A stretch of DNA of 64,000 nt, taken from NCBI GenBank assembly GCA_021152555.1, contig JAGKVE010000003.1, positions 1-64,000 on the forward strand. Reading direction: 5' to 3'. Within the stretch, counting starts at the first letter, position 1, and every line of letters begins with the position of its first letter. The notes below the pieces were generated by a model. That model saw only the letters and a list, made by a program, of their open reading frames with translations, was not told the DNA's origin and made no database searches. The translations under genes and the position numbers were made by a program. This DNA is from Bacteroidia bacterium. GTDB taxonomy: Bacteria > Bacteroidota > Bacteroidia > Bacteroidales > Paludibacteraceae. Shown here in pieces: positions 17,303 through 26,024 of this stretch.

Positions 17303-20032
17303 TTGAGAACAAAGAAACACATATTTCTTCTTTTCTTCTTGTCCCTCCCGCTCATCGCTCGTGCGGTGGAGGGGGCACCACCTGCCGGATATTATTCCTC
17401 TATCGATGGGTTGCAAGACGCCAGCCTCAAATCGGCGTTGGGCACATTGACGCGGCATAGGTTGACGACTCTGTATGATTATGGTTTCGGTAAGAATAGA
17501 ACGTGGCAGGGGCTCTATTATACGGATCGTAATACGAGTGACAATAGTGTAATAGACATGTATTCCAATAACAAACGCTATTTTGATACAAGTAATCCTA
17601 CTGCTAGCGTAACTAACTGTGACATCGAGCATATGTTCCCTAACTCATGGTGGGGCGCGAAAGCCGGATGTAAAGAGGCGTATTGTGACTTGCATCACTT
17701 GGTGCCGGCTGACTTCTCGGCTAACCGAAGCAAAAGTAATCGTGGCCCCGGTATTCCGGTGGACACAACTTTTAATAATGGCGTGTGGGTAAATGGTAAT
17801 GACGCAAATGGAATTAGCGTTTTCTGTCCGCCCGATGAGTATAAAGGTGATTTTGCTCGTGCGCTGATGTACATAGCCGTGACGTACGGAGATACTGTGA
17901 CTTGGCAAACGGATAATGCCACTCCGCATATGGACAATGACTCTTGGCAGGAGTTCAAACCTGCTACGAGTGCTCTCCTTCTCGCTTGGCACCGTGCAGA
18001 CCCTGTATCAAATAAGGAACGCGTGCGCATGAATACGGTTTATGGTATTCAAGGCAACCGTAACCCGTTTATTGACTATCCGTGCTTGGCAGAATATATC
18101 TGGGGTGACAAAGTAGGTACAGCTGTCTCTATGGCTGCGCTCACTTGCGCTTACGATGATAGCTTTACGGATGAAGGTTGTTCCGCTGTTACCACTCCGG
18201 TACTTACGTCTCCGACCAGCGCTATCAATGTAGGAACAACGGCTGCAGGAACTCCTATCTCCCAAACGATTACAGTTAAGGGTGCGAACTTAGAATCAGG
18301 AAACCTGACTTTAGCGCTCAGCGGAACGAATGCAAGTTTGTTCAGCCTCTCTACAACTTCCGTTTCCAATTCCAACGCAGAAAGCGGACAGACTGTAACG
18401 ATAACTTATTCGCCGACGGCAAATGGTAGCCATACGGCAACGCTGACCATTAGCGGTTGCGGAATAACTACGAAGAGTTTCACGATTACCGGTACTTGTT
18501 CGGTCGTCTATATTGCTACTTGGATGGTAGAGAGTACGCAATACGCGCAAACAACGGCTGCCTCCGGTGATGCGCCGAACCTTCCGACTCCTCCGTCTAA
18601 CTGCTCCGCAACGCGTGTGTTTGTTGGCTGGACAGCACAAGAAAGCGTAAGCAGTAAACCGGCAGACTTGTTCAAAGCGTCTGCTCCAACCATGACATCC
18701 AATAAAACTTACTATGCCGTCTATGCTGATGCTACAGCCGGTTCTGTAGATGCCGGTTCAGAGGTATATACCTTTGCCGGAAAAAATTGGTCAACCGATA
18801 CCGAAGATTGGACAAGCGGTAGGGACGGATATCGCTATAAAGATGGTCAAGGAATATGGATTACGACGGCCTATACAGGAGCCAACGCAACGTGTCCTAA
18901 TTCCTACAATGACATCCGCACCGTAGTGGTTAACTATTGTACCAATGGTTCCTCTGGTGAGGGCTCTATTGTAGTTAGTGTAGGTGGAACGACAAAAACG
19001 AATAGTGTTTCTTATAGTACATCGCCGGGTGGGACCACGCTACGCGATAGTGAGTTTGACTTTACGGCTGCACCGAAAAGCGGAGCTGTCCAACTGACGG
19101 TCAATGTAACTACCAATTCTATTTATATCAATAGTATCACCATCAATCATGGTACACCGATTACGTATTCGGACTATTCGTTATCTTGTGGCGGCAGCGT
19201 TCCTGTGAGCGTAACTGCTACGTTTATGAATGGTGAGACTACGATTGCTACGGAAACGGGTAACGCAGGAGATCCTATTAGTACGCCGGCTAACCCGACA
19301 GCTTGCGAAAGCTATACATTTGAAGGCTGGAGCACTAATACTTACGCAGTAGATAACACAGTAGCTCCGACGATTGATTATACTGGTGTATTTGCTGCAA
19401 CCAACAAAACCTACCACGCTGTGTTTACCAAAACGGATGGCAGCGGTAGTGGCGGTGCTTCTGCTGGTACAACCCTATGGGCAGAGAGTTTCGGTGGCTT
19501 TAATGCAAACGATGTGCCTGCCACTTCTAATGCTTCGACAACGGTATATAATAGCGGAAGTGTAACCTACTCCTGTGAGGATGGTGGTAATGTGACGAAA
19601 ATTTATACAGGAACCATGTATGCTCACGGTACAGAACCGGAATTGATGATAGGAAAGAATGGCGGTGTTTTCTCTATTTCCGCGATACCAACAGGTAACG
19701 CAACGGTTATGACGTTGACATTTAAGTCTAACCGTTCGGTGGAAGATTTGGCAATTACTACAAGTACGGCAAATATCTCTCTTGGCACATTTACCAAAAG
19801 CGGATATGTTCTGACAGGAGACATTACTAACACAGGCAATACAACCTTTGATTTGACGATAACTAACAATAATAGTAGCAATGGCCGTTTAGACGACTTT
19901 GATTTAATAGTTAAGACTGCAGCCACTGGAAGTTCCACCACTTATCATACCACCTCGCCGGATTGCGATTGTACATATACCATTACTGCTACTTCTGATG
20001 ATGACCAAAAAGGAACTGCAAAAGTAGAATAA
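17303..20032 (+). CDS. Secreted multidomain endonuclease I with C-terminal half B-repeat
   Basis: A 909-residue secreted protein. The signal peptide (FLLFFLSLPLIARA) leads an endonuclease I (EndA/NucM family) domain with the H-N-H-like catalytic motif DIEHMFPNSWW (about 107) and DLHHLVPAD (about 129), ending near GNRNPFIDYPCLAEYIW. Then come a beta-sandwich module (about 298-402), an InlB/Listeria-Bacteroides repeat (GWTAQES), another beta domain, a second InlB repeat (FEGWSTN) and a third beta domain. It ends with CDCTYTITATSDDDQKGT, the first half of a divergent InlB B-repeat. No type IX sorting domain is present. Start is TTG at 17303, directly before the signal peptide. Confidence 0.85.
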   Translation: MRTKKHIFLLFFLSLPLIARAVEGAPPAGYYSSIDGLQDASLKSALGTLTRHRLTTLYDYGFGKNRTWQGLYYTDRNTSDNSVIDMYSNNKRYFDTSNPTASVTNCDIEHMFPNSWWGAKAGCKEAYCDLHHLVPADFSANRSKSNRGPGIPVDTTFNNGVWVNGNDANGISVFCPPDEYKGDFARALMYIAVTYGDTVTWQTDNATPHMDNDSWQEFKPATSALLLAWHRADPVSNKERVRMNTVYGIQGNRNPFIDYPCLAEYIWGDKVGTAVSMAALTCAYDDSFTDEGCSAVTTPVLTSPTSAINVGTTAAGTPISQTITVKGANLESGNLTLALSGTNASLFSLSTTSVSNSNAESGQTVTITYSPTANGSHTATLTISGCGITTKSFTITGTCSVVYIATWMVESTQYAQTTAASGDAPNLPTPPSNCSATRVFVGWTAQESVSSKPADLFKASAPTMTSNKTYYAVYADATAGSVDAGSEVYTFAGKNWSTDTEDWTSGRDGYRYKDGQGIWITTAYTGANATCPNSYNDIRTVVVNYCTNGSSGEGSIVVSVGGTTKTNSVSYSTSPGGTTLRDSEFDFTAAPKSGAVQLTVNVTTNSIYINSITINHGTPITYSDYSLSCGGSVPVSVTATFMNGETTIATETGNAGDPISTPANPTACESYTFEGWSTNTYAVDNTVAPTIDYTGVFAATNKTYHAVFTKTDGSGSGGASAGTTLWAESFGGFNANDVPATSNASTTVYNSGSVTYSCEDGGNVTKIYTGTMYAHGTEPELMIGKNGGVFSISAIPTGNATVMTLTFKSNRSVEDLAITTSTANISLGTFTKSGYVLTGDITNTGNTTFDLTITNNNSSNGRLDDFDLIVKTAATGSSTTYHTTSPDCDCTYTITATSDDDQKGTAKVE

Positions 20033-20180
20033 GAATTGATGGAATTTCACTGCTGTCCTATTAAAACTTCATATTGTCTTTGCAAATGATTGTATTTGAA
20101 CATGATTTACTATATTTTACGCAAGACGATTTGAATTTAGGTTTTTGTCCTTTTTTCGAACACACTATTCGAAAAAAATC

Positions 20181-20252
20181 GTTAGTGGTTCTTAGTGATT
20201 CTTAGTGGCTCTTAGTGATTATCGAACCTCTTTCGAGACTGTTTCGAGACTC
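20181..20252. repeat. 10-bp and 11-bp tandem repeats
   Basis: GTTAGTGGTT, CTTAGTGATT, CTTAGTGGCT, CTTAGTGATT in tandem (20181-20220), then TTTCGAGACTG and TTTCGAGACTC (20231-20252). They resemble in period the arrays at 12105, 39667 and 50052. Confidence 0.8.
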
Positions 20253-20401
20253 CTTTCTGGGACCTTTTTTGATGATTTTTGACTAATACTACTGATGCGT
20301 TAACTTTATTAGATAAGCAAGTGTTTTGTTGATGGAATTTCGCCAAATGTTACCAAAACGAACTTTTAAACGCATAAAAAATATGTTTTACAACATTTAC
20401 T

Positions 20402-20433
20402 CTTGCATATATAAAAAAAAAGCAGTAATTTTG
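20402..20433 (+). promoter_or_regulatory. Promoter of the split-repeat operon
   Basis: CTTG at 20402-20405, a 20-base spacer ending in AAAAAAAAGCAG and TAATTTTG at 20426-20433. It should drive the four genes from 20476 to 26856. Confidence 0.8.
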
Positions 20434-20475
20434 CACGCTTTTTCGTCGCAAAGCAAAAAGTAGGACAATAATACC

Positions 20476-23400
20476 TTGAAACACTCTAAATACATAGTAT
20501 CTCATATTCATCTCTCCCTGCTCTTCGCAGTAGTTCTCCTACTGCCGTTGCCAGTTAGGGCGATTACTTCGAGTTATTATAGTTCTATAAACGGAAAGAA
20601 GGAAACGGCTCTTCGGGATGCACTGTACACAATCACATCAGACGGACCATCTGGAATGTCATATGATGGTTTATGGAAGGCTTATCAAACTACGGATGTG
20701 TATCCGTCGGACTCTACTGGCAAAGCAGGGAAAATTTGGGATATGTATAGTGACTGTTTGTTTACACCCACCGGAAAAGGAACTGGAAAACAATGTGGTA
20801 CCTATTCGGGTGTGTGCGATTGCTTTAACCGTGAACACTCTTTGCCGAAGAGTTGGTTTAATGAAAAAACGCCAGCTTATTACGATTTAGGTCATATCGT
20901 TCCTACAGATGGAAAAGTGAATGGTATGCGTAGTAATAATGTCTTTGGCGAATGCGCAAGTGGCTATGCAACGTGGGGAACGGGTAAATTAGGAAAAGCA
21001 AAAGCGGTTACAACTACGAATGTGAAAGGATCAAGTACTATTACAACTACTTTCACGGGCACTGCTTTTGAACCGGCGGATAAGTATAAAGGAGATTTTG
21101 CTCGTATGTACATGTACATGGTCATTCGTTATAAACCGGGGAATAGTAATAGCGTGGACCTCGCTGCTGCTGGAGATGGGCAAAAAATGTTCAATAGCAC
21201 AGATACGAACTATGGTTTGACAGATTATTCTATTGCGCTTTTAATGAAGTGGCATCGCCAAGATCCTGTAAGCCAGAAAGAGATTGACCGTAATAATGGA
21301 ATGGAAACCACTCAAGGTAACCGTAACCCATTTATTGATTATCCGTGTTTAGCCGAATATCTGTGGGGAAACAAAGCTGGTCAAGCAGTTACACTCAGTG
21401 AATTGGTGGGGACATTTACCGGTTCATGGACATCGGGTGATGGTTGCCCATGCGTGGGCCCAACGATTACTTCGCCTACAGGAACGGTAAATATCGGAAC
21501 GACGAACACATCTAATTCTATTTATAAAGATGTAACGGTACAAGGTACAAACTTGGAAAACAGTAGTTTGACATTGACTATTGGAGGTACAAATGACTCG
21601 TATTTCAAATTGCCGGGAGGAGCAAGCAGTACTACTATTACCAAGGCACAAGCAGAAGCCGGATATAATATCACGATTACTTATACTCCGACAGCGAATG
21701 GAAGTCATACTGCTACATTGACGATTAGTGGTTGTGGTGTTACTTCTCATGTGGTTACATTAACTGGTACTTGTACTACCGTCTACACAGCTACTTGGAT
21801 GGCAGATGGTACACAGGTGGGTACTTCTTATGCTGCCAGTGGTACACGTCCTGACGTTCCGGCTACTAACCCATCCAACTGTACATCTTCCCGCGTCTTT
21901 GTGGGCTGGACAGACAATGAAAACTATAGCGGAAGCGGCTCCGATTTGTTTACCGACGAAGCACCCACCATGACTACCGATAAGACTTTCTTTGCCGTTT
22001 ATGCAGATAAGGAAACAAGTGGCGGCGGTGCTTCCGGAAGCGTAACAATAACAACCTCTACAACAAATATACCGACGTCGTATGGTTCAGCCAATACCTT
22101 TACCGAATATACATTAGAAGGTTATAAGTTCCAAATTCAGCAAATGTATCTTAACTCCGGCAAATTGCAGTGGCGTGCCGCAGGAAATGCAAGCGGAACA
22201 GGAACGATGTACAATTCAGGAACGTTCCCTGGAAAGATTTCTTCTATTGTGCTTACGTACAATAGTTCGGATGGAAACAAAAACTTTACCCTGAATGTGG
22301 GATCGTCGGCTAATCCGACAAGTGGTACAAGTATTACTCCGACGTCCTCGGGTCTTGTATATACGTTCAACTGCTCAAGTCAAAATGCAGACTACTTTGT
22401 GCTAACGAATGGTTCAGGCGCAGGCTATTTGGATCAAATAGTAATTAACTATTCCGGTTCTACCACTACCTATAGCAACTATTCTACGCAATGTACGGCT
22501 TGTACGCCGGTAGCAGCGACGGCAAGTTATGCGAGCAGTACTAAAGCAACTACGGTTGGAGGAACGGTAACCAATACGTTTACTACGAACTCCAATGCTA
22601 CGGTTTCTTATGCCAGCAGCAATACCTCTGTTGCTACCGTGGCTTCGGATGGTACGGTAACTCCGCTAAGTGCAGGTACTACAACTATTACGGCTACTGT
22701 TCCTGCCAACACCTGTTTTACAGGTGGAGCGTCGGCGTCTTATACGCTTACCGTATATAATTTCAACGCCACTGCGGCAACCGACGTGACTTGCAGTTCC
22801 TTTACTGCCAATTGGACTTCCGCAGGCGCAGCGTCCTATTCCTTGGACGTGTTCCAAGAAACAACTACTAGTACGACGACCACTGAGGCGGCTACTTTCT
22901 ACTCCAAGAATTTTACTTCGGATATTAGCAATTGGACAGTTCACAATGTTTCTGGATATACTAATGTATGGAATTATAATAGTTCTTATAGTTGCGCATA
23001 TGCGACCTCGTATGTTAGTGGAACAAGATATGATGCAGAGAGTTGGCTTATTTCTCCATCAATAGATTTGACTGATGCAGAGGATGTGACTTTGACTCTA
23101 ACTCACGTGTTCCGATATAGTTCAGATGTCTCGATGAAGATAAGTACGGATAACGGCTCTTCTTGGGAAAATCTAACTCTTTCCCCTTGGGCTACAGCTT
23201 CTTCCTGGACTTTTGGATCATCTACTGCAGATTTAGCAGGCTATAAAGGAGAAACGATTAAATTGGCGTTTGTGTATATAGGAAACTCGACCGCATGCCC
23301 TACATGGGAGATACAGTCTATATCTCTTGAGGGAACAAAAAATGTGACTACCACCTCTTCCTCTATGGAACATGTCTCCGGGTATCCGAAAGAAGTAACA

Positions 23401-23583
23401 GGCACTTCGGCGTCTGTAACAACTTTGGCCCCGACAACTACATATTATTATACAGTGACGCCGAGCGGAGGAAGTGTATCGAATCAAATAGAAGTGACTA
23501 CACCCGCCTGCTCTTGTACCTACACTATCACCGCTACAACCGATGATGACAGTATGGGTACGGTTAGTGTCACGACACCTTGA
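20476..23583 (+). CDS. Second secreted multidomain endonuclease I with C-terminal half B-repeat
   Basis: A 1035-residue paralogue of the preceding nuclease. Signal peptide to about residue 29; endonuclease I domain with NREHSLPKSW (about 118) and DLGHIVPTD (about 137); the same beta-sandwich and InlB repeat (FVGWTDNEN); a beta domain; a Big_2-like domain (SYASSNTSVATVASDGTVTP); and an FN3-like domain into which a choice-of-anchor-J-type domain (FTSDISNWTVHN to PTWEIQSISLEG) appears inserted. It ends CSCTYTITATTDDDSMGT plus seven residues, the first half of a divergent InlB repeat. No type IX sorting domain. Start is TTG at 20476, with the same TACC-TTG context as the first copy. Confidence 0.85.
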   Translation: MKHSKYIVSHIHLSLLFAVVLLLPLPVRAITSSYYSSINGKKETALRDALYTITSDGPSGMSYDGLWKAYQTTDVYPSDSTGKAGKIWDMYSDCLFTPTGKGTGKQCGTYSGVCDCFNREHSLPKSWFNEKTPAYYDLGHIVPTDGKVNGMRSNNVFGECASGYATWGTGKLGKAKAVTTTNVKGSSTITTTFTGTAFEPADKYKGDFARMYMYMVIRYKPGNSNSVDLAAAGDGQKMFNSTDTNYGLTDYSIALLMKWHRQDPVSQKEIDRNNGMETTQGNRNPFIDYPCLAEYLWGNKAGQAVTLSELVGTFTGSWTSGDGCPCVGPTITSPTGTVNIGTTNTSNSIYKDVTVQGTNLENSSLTLTIGGTNDSYFKLPGGASSTTITKAQAEAGYNITITYTPTANGSHTATLTISGCGVTSHVVTLTGTCTTVYTATWMADGTQVGTSYAASGTRPDVPATNPSNCTSSRVFVGWTDNENYSGSGSDLFTDEAPTMTTDKTFFAVYADKETSGGGASGSVTITTSTTNIPTSYGSANTFTEYTLEGYKFQIQQMYLNSGKLQWRAAGNASGTGTMYNSGTFPGKISSIVLTYNSSDGNKNFTLNVGSSANPTSGTSITPTSSGLVYTFNCSSQNADYFVLTNGSGAGYLDQIVINYSGSTTTYSNYSTQCTACTPVAATASYASSTKATTVGGTVTNTFTTNSNATVSYASSNTSVATVASDGTVTPLSAGTTTITATVPANTCFTGGASASYTLTVYNFNATAATDVTCSSFTANWTSAGAASYSLDVFQETTTSTTTTEAATFYSKNFTSDISNWTVHNVSGYTNVWNYNSSYSCAYATSYVSGTRYDAESWLISPSIDLTDAEDVTLTLTHVFRYSSDVSMKISTDNGSSWENLTLSPWATASSWTFGSSTADLAGYKGETIKLAFVYIGNSTACPTWEIQSISLEGTKNVTTTSSSMEHVSGYPKEVTGTSASVTTLAPTTTYYYTVTPSGGSVSNQIEVTTPACSCTYTITATTDDDSMGTVSVTTP

Positions 23584-23631
23584 TTAGTAAAAGACGAAAA
23601 GATATAATTAACAACTAAAACCAATACCATT

Positions 23632-25209
23632 ATGAGAAAGATTTTCTCTTTGCTCTTGGCCCTTACGGCTACAGCAACTCTGACTTTTGCGGCTCCGCAA
23701 AGTGACAGCAAAGCAGTGAATTGCGGCTCAACTGCAACACTCACTGCTACACCCAAAACAGGTTACCATTTCGTGGAATGGCAAAAAGATGGCGTGCAAG
23801 TTAGCACATCGGCTTCTTATCAAGTAACGGCAGCTGCCGCGGCTACCTACAAGGCTATCTTTGCTCCGAACACGAACACGCCTTACACCGTTAAGCACTA
23901 TCAGCAGAATTTGGATGGTAGTACTTATCCGGCTGTTGCAACTGACGTTGATAACTTAACGGGTACTACCGGTGCTCCAACAGCTGCTGAGGCTAAATCG
24001 TACCCCGGTTTTACGAAAGTGGACTTCGAACAAGGCACTATCGCAGCTGATGGTACTACCGTTATTACGATTAATTACACGCGTAACAAGTACGCTCTAA
24101 GTTGGGTAACGGATGGTGACGCTCTGACGGGTGCTTACACTTCCGGTCCGGTTTTGTATGGCGCAGCTATTACTGCTCCGAATACTCCGACCAAGACAGG
24201 TTATACCTTCGCTGGTTGGACGCCTGCTACCAGCGCTACTATGCCGGCTGAGGCAACTACTTACACTGCTACTTGGAATCCTGCAACGGTTCACTACACC
24301 GTTAAACACTGGCAGCAGAACTTGGCTAACGATGACTACACTGAGGTTGTGGGTGATCGTGAGGATAAGACCGGTACTACCGGAACGAACACAGTTGCTG
24401 CGGCTAAATCGTACACCGGATTTAATTCTAAGCCGTTCTCGCAGACATCAATCGCAGCTGATGGCTCTACGGTAATCAATATCTACTATGATCGTCAGAC
24501 CTACACGATTAACTTCTATAAAGACAGCCCGGCTGACGCAGGCAATAAGATCGCAGGCTTCGGCGGTACGTTCAAGTACGGTGCAACTGTTACCGCTCCT
24601 GTAGCTGGTACAGACTTCCAGGTAAAAGAGGCAACTGCTCAATACACCTATACGTTCGATGCTTGGTCGCCGTCGATCAGCTACACAGTTACAGGAAATG
24701 CAGAGTATGTGGCTACCTGGGCATCGCAACTGCGTAGTTACACGATTACGTTCGTTAACTATAACGGAACGGTATTGCAGTCTACATCTGTTCCTTATGG
24801 CACTACTCCGGTATATGAAGGCGCAACTCCGACGAAGGCCGGTTCTACTTGGACTGGCTGGAGTCCGGCTGTTGTAGCAGTAACCGGCGAGGCAACCTAC
24901 ACGGCTACCTTCGATGCTGACACCTATGCTATCACTGTAGGCAAAGAGGGTGAGGGTGATGTAACCGGTACAGGAAACTATGGATACGGTGCAACTCCGA
25001 CTATTACCGCAACGGCAGCACCTTGCTACACGTTCAAGGGCTGGAAAAAGAATGGCAGTGCAGGTTATGTAAGTACGGATGCTTCGTACACGCTCCCGGC
25101 TATCACCGGTGTGGCTACCTACACGGCAGTATTTGAGTTGAATACCTTCACCATCACCGCTACGTCCGATGATGATAGCCAGGGTACTGTCACGGTGACC
25201 ATTCCGTAA
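23632..25209 (+). CDS. Secreted InlB-repeat protein with half repeats at both ends
   Basis: A 525-residue secreted protein. The signal peptide (FSLLLALTATATLTFA) is followed at once by the second half of a divergent B-repeat (VNCGSTATLTATPKTGYHF..W). The body alternates MucBP-like (YTVKHYQQNLDGSTY, YTVKHWQQNLANDDY) and InlB-like repeats (GYTFAGW, TYTFDAW, TWTGW). One complete divergent B-repeat (TYAITVGKEGEGDVTG to FKGWKKNG) precedes the C-terminal half-repeat TFTITATSDDDSQGT. It therefore offers both complementary halves. Its stop overlaps the next start as TAATG. No sorting domain, no enzymatic domain; a linker or scaffold role is inferred. Confidence 0.85.
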   Translation: MRKIFSLLLALTATATLTFAAPQSDSKAVNCGSTATLTATPKTGYHFVEWQKDGVQVSTSASYQVTAAAAATYKAIFAPNTNTPYTVKHYQQNLDGSTYPAVATDVDNLTGTTGAPTAAEAKSYPGFTKVDFEQGTIAADGTTVITINYTRNKYALSWVTDGDALTGAYTSGPVLYGAAITAPNTPTKTGYTFAGWTPATSATMPAEATTYTATWNPATVHYTVKHWQQNLANDDYTEVVGDREDKTGTTGTNTVAAAKSYTGFNSKPFSQTSIAADGSTVINIYYDRQTYTINFYKDSPADAGNKIAGFGGTFKYGATVTAPVAGTDFQVKEATAQYTYTFDAWSPSISYTVTGNAEYVATWASQLRSYTITFVNYNGTVLQSTSVPYGTTPVYEGATPTKAGSTWTGWSPAVVAVTGEATYTATFDADTYAITVGKEGEGDVTGTGNYGYGATPTITATAAPCYTFKGWKKNGSAGYVSTDASYTLPAITGVATYTAVFELNTFTITATSDDDSQGTVTVTIP

Positions 25210-26024
25210 TGCCAAATCATCACAAAATGAAACGGTTTATTCTCAATATAGTTTGCAGTCTTTTCTGCCTCGGGGTAATGGCGCAAGCCAACCCCGCAGG
25301 CGGGATGACTGTGAATTGTGGCACATGGATCACGCTATGTGCCACGCCGCATGAGGATTACCATTTCGTGGAGTGGAGTGACGGAAACACCGACTCGTTG
25401 AGACAGGTGGAAGTCACTGCAGACGTCGCCTATATAGCTTATTTTGCAGAGAACTGTGTGGACCTGCCTGACCTGCCTGTCGTCACTTCCTATGACTGGC
25501 TCATCATGCTCAATATGAAGAAAATCCATGAAATCGGGTTCTATTTCAACCCCGAGGATGTAACATGGTATCGGGTCATCAACGAACCGGATAAGAAAGA
25601 CGAGCCGCTCGGCGATGATGAAACGGTCTGCAAAGGCTATTACCTCACCCTTGATAAGAACCTCTGGGGAACCGGCGATTACTATGCGCAGATTGACATA
25701 ACGCTCGATTCGCCGGTTACGCTCTGCTCCTCGGTCTTGCGCTCCGTCATTGTCCATTTCGCCGGTTCCGATCCTAACCGTCAGCTCGCGCTGCTGCCTA
25801 ACGGAACAAGGATGGGCGGACAGCTGAAACTGGTGGGCTTGAACCCGGCGGAAGAGACTACGCTCCATGTGTTCTCTTCTACGGGTAGTCTGGTCAATAC
25901 CTTTACCGTCTCCGGCGAAACGGCGTTCTCTTTCCCTGCCGGCATAGTCAGCGGGTGTTATCATGTCCATGTACAGTCCCCTACCGTCGATACGGTACTC
26001 AAATATATTGTGTATGCAAGGTAA
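25209..26024 (+). CDS. Half-B-repeat protein with type IX sorting domain
   Basis: A 271-residue secreted protein. After the signal peptide it starts with the second half of a divergent InlB repeat (GGMTVNCGTWITLCATPHED, then YHFVEWSDGN). An adaptor domain follows (SYDWLIMLNMKKI, DVTWYRVI, GTGDYYAQIDI), and a C-terminal domain of about 75 residues matches the type IX secretion sorting pattern (TTLHVFSSTGSLVNTF, SGCYHVHVQ, KYIV near the end). The start may be ATG 25209, coupled to the previous stop, or ATG 25227, closer to the signal peptide. It is the only protein of the block with a sorting domain and could be the surface anchor for the others. Confidence 0.8.
   Translation: MPNHHKMKRFILNIVCSLFCLGVMAQANPAGGMTVNCGTWITLCATPHEDYHFVEWSDGNTDSLRQVEVTADVAYIAYFAENCVDLPDLPVVTSYDWLIMLNMKKIHEIGFYFNPEDVTWYRVINEPDKKDEPLGDDETVCKGYYLTLDKNLWGTGDYYAQIDITLDSPVTLCSSVLRSVIVHFAGSDPNRQLALLPNGTRMGGQLKLVGLNPAEETTLHVFSSTGSLVNTFTVSGETAFSFPAGIVSGCYHVHVQSPTVDTVLKYIVYAR

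Larger units (their letters stand above)
20033..20475. other. 443-base gap with short tandem repeats and a promoter
   Basis: No gene seen. It holds a 13-bp direct repeat TTGATGGAATTTC at 20036-20048 and 20329-20341, four 10-bp units (CTTAGTGATT type) at 20181-20220, two 11-bp units TTTCGAGACTG/C at 20231-20252, and the promoter of the next operon near its end. Confidence 0.7.

Noticed and set aside
23580..25212. Sequencing frameshift splitting one long adhesin gene
   Set aside because: Each downstream part begins with a signal peptide and the junctions have regular stop and start codons, so the split is a real gene boundary.
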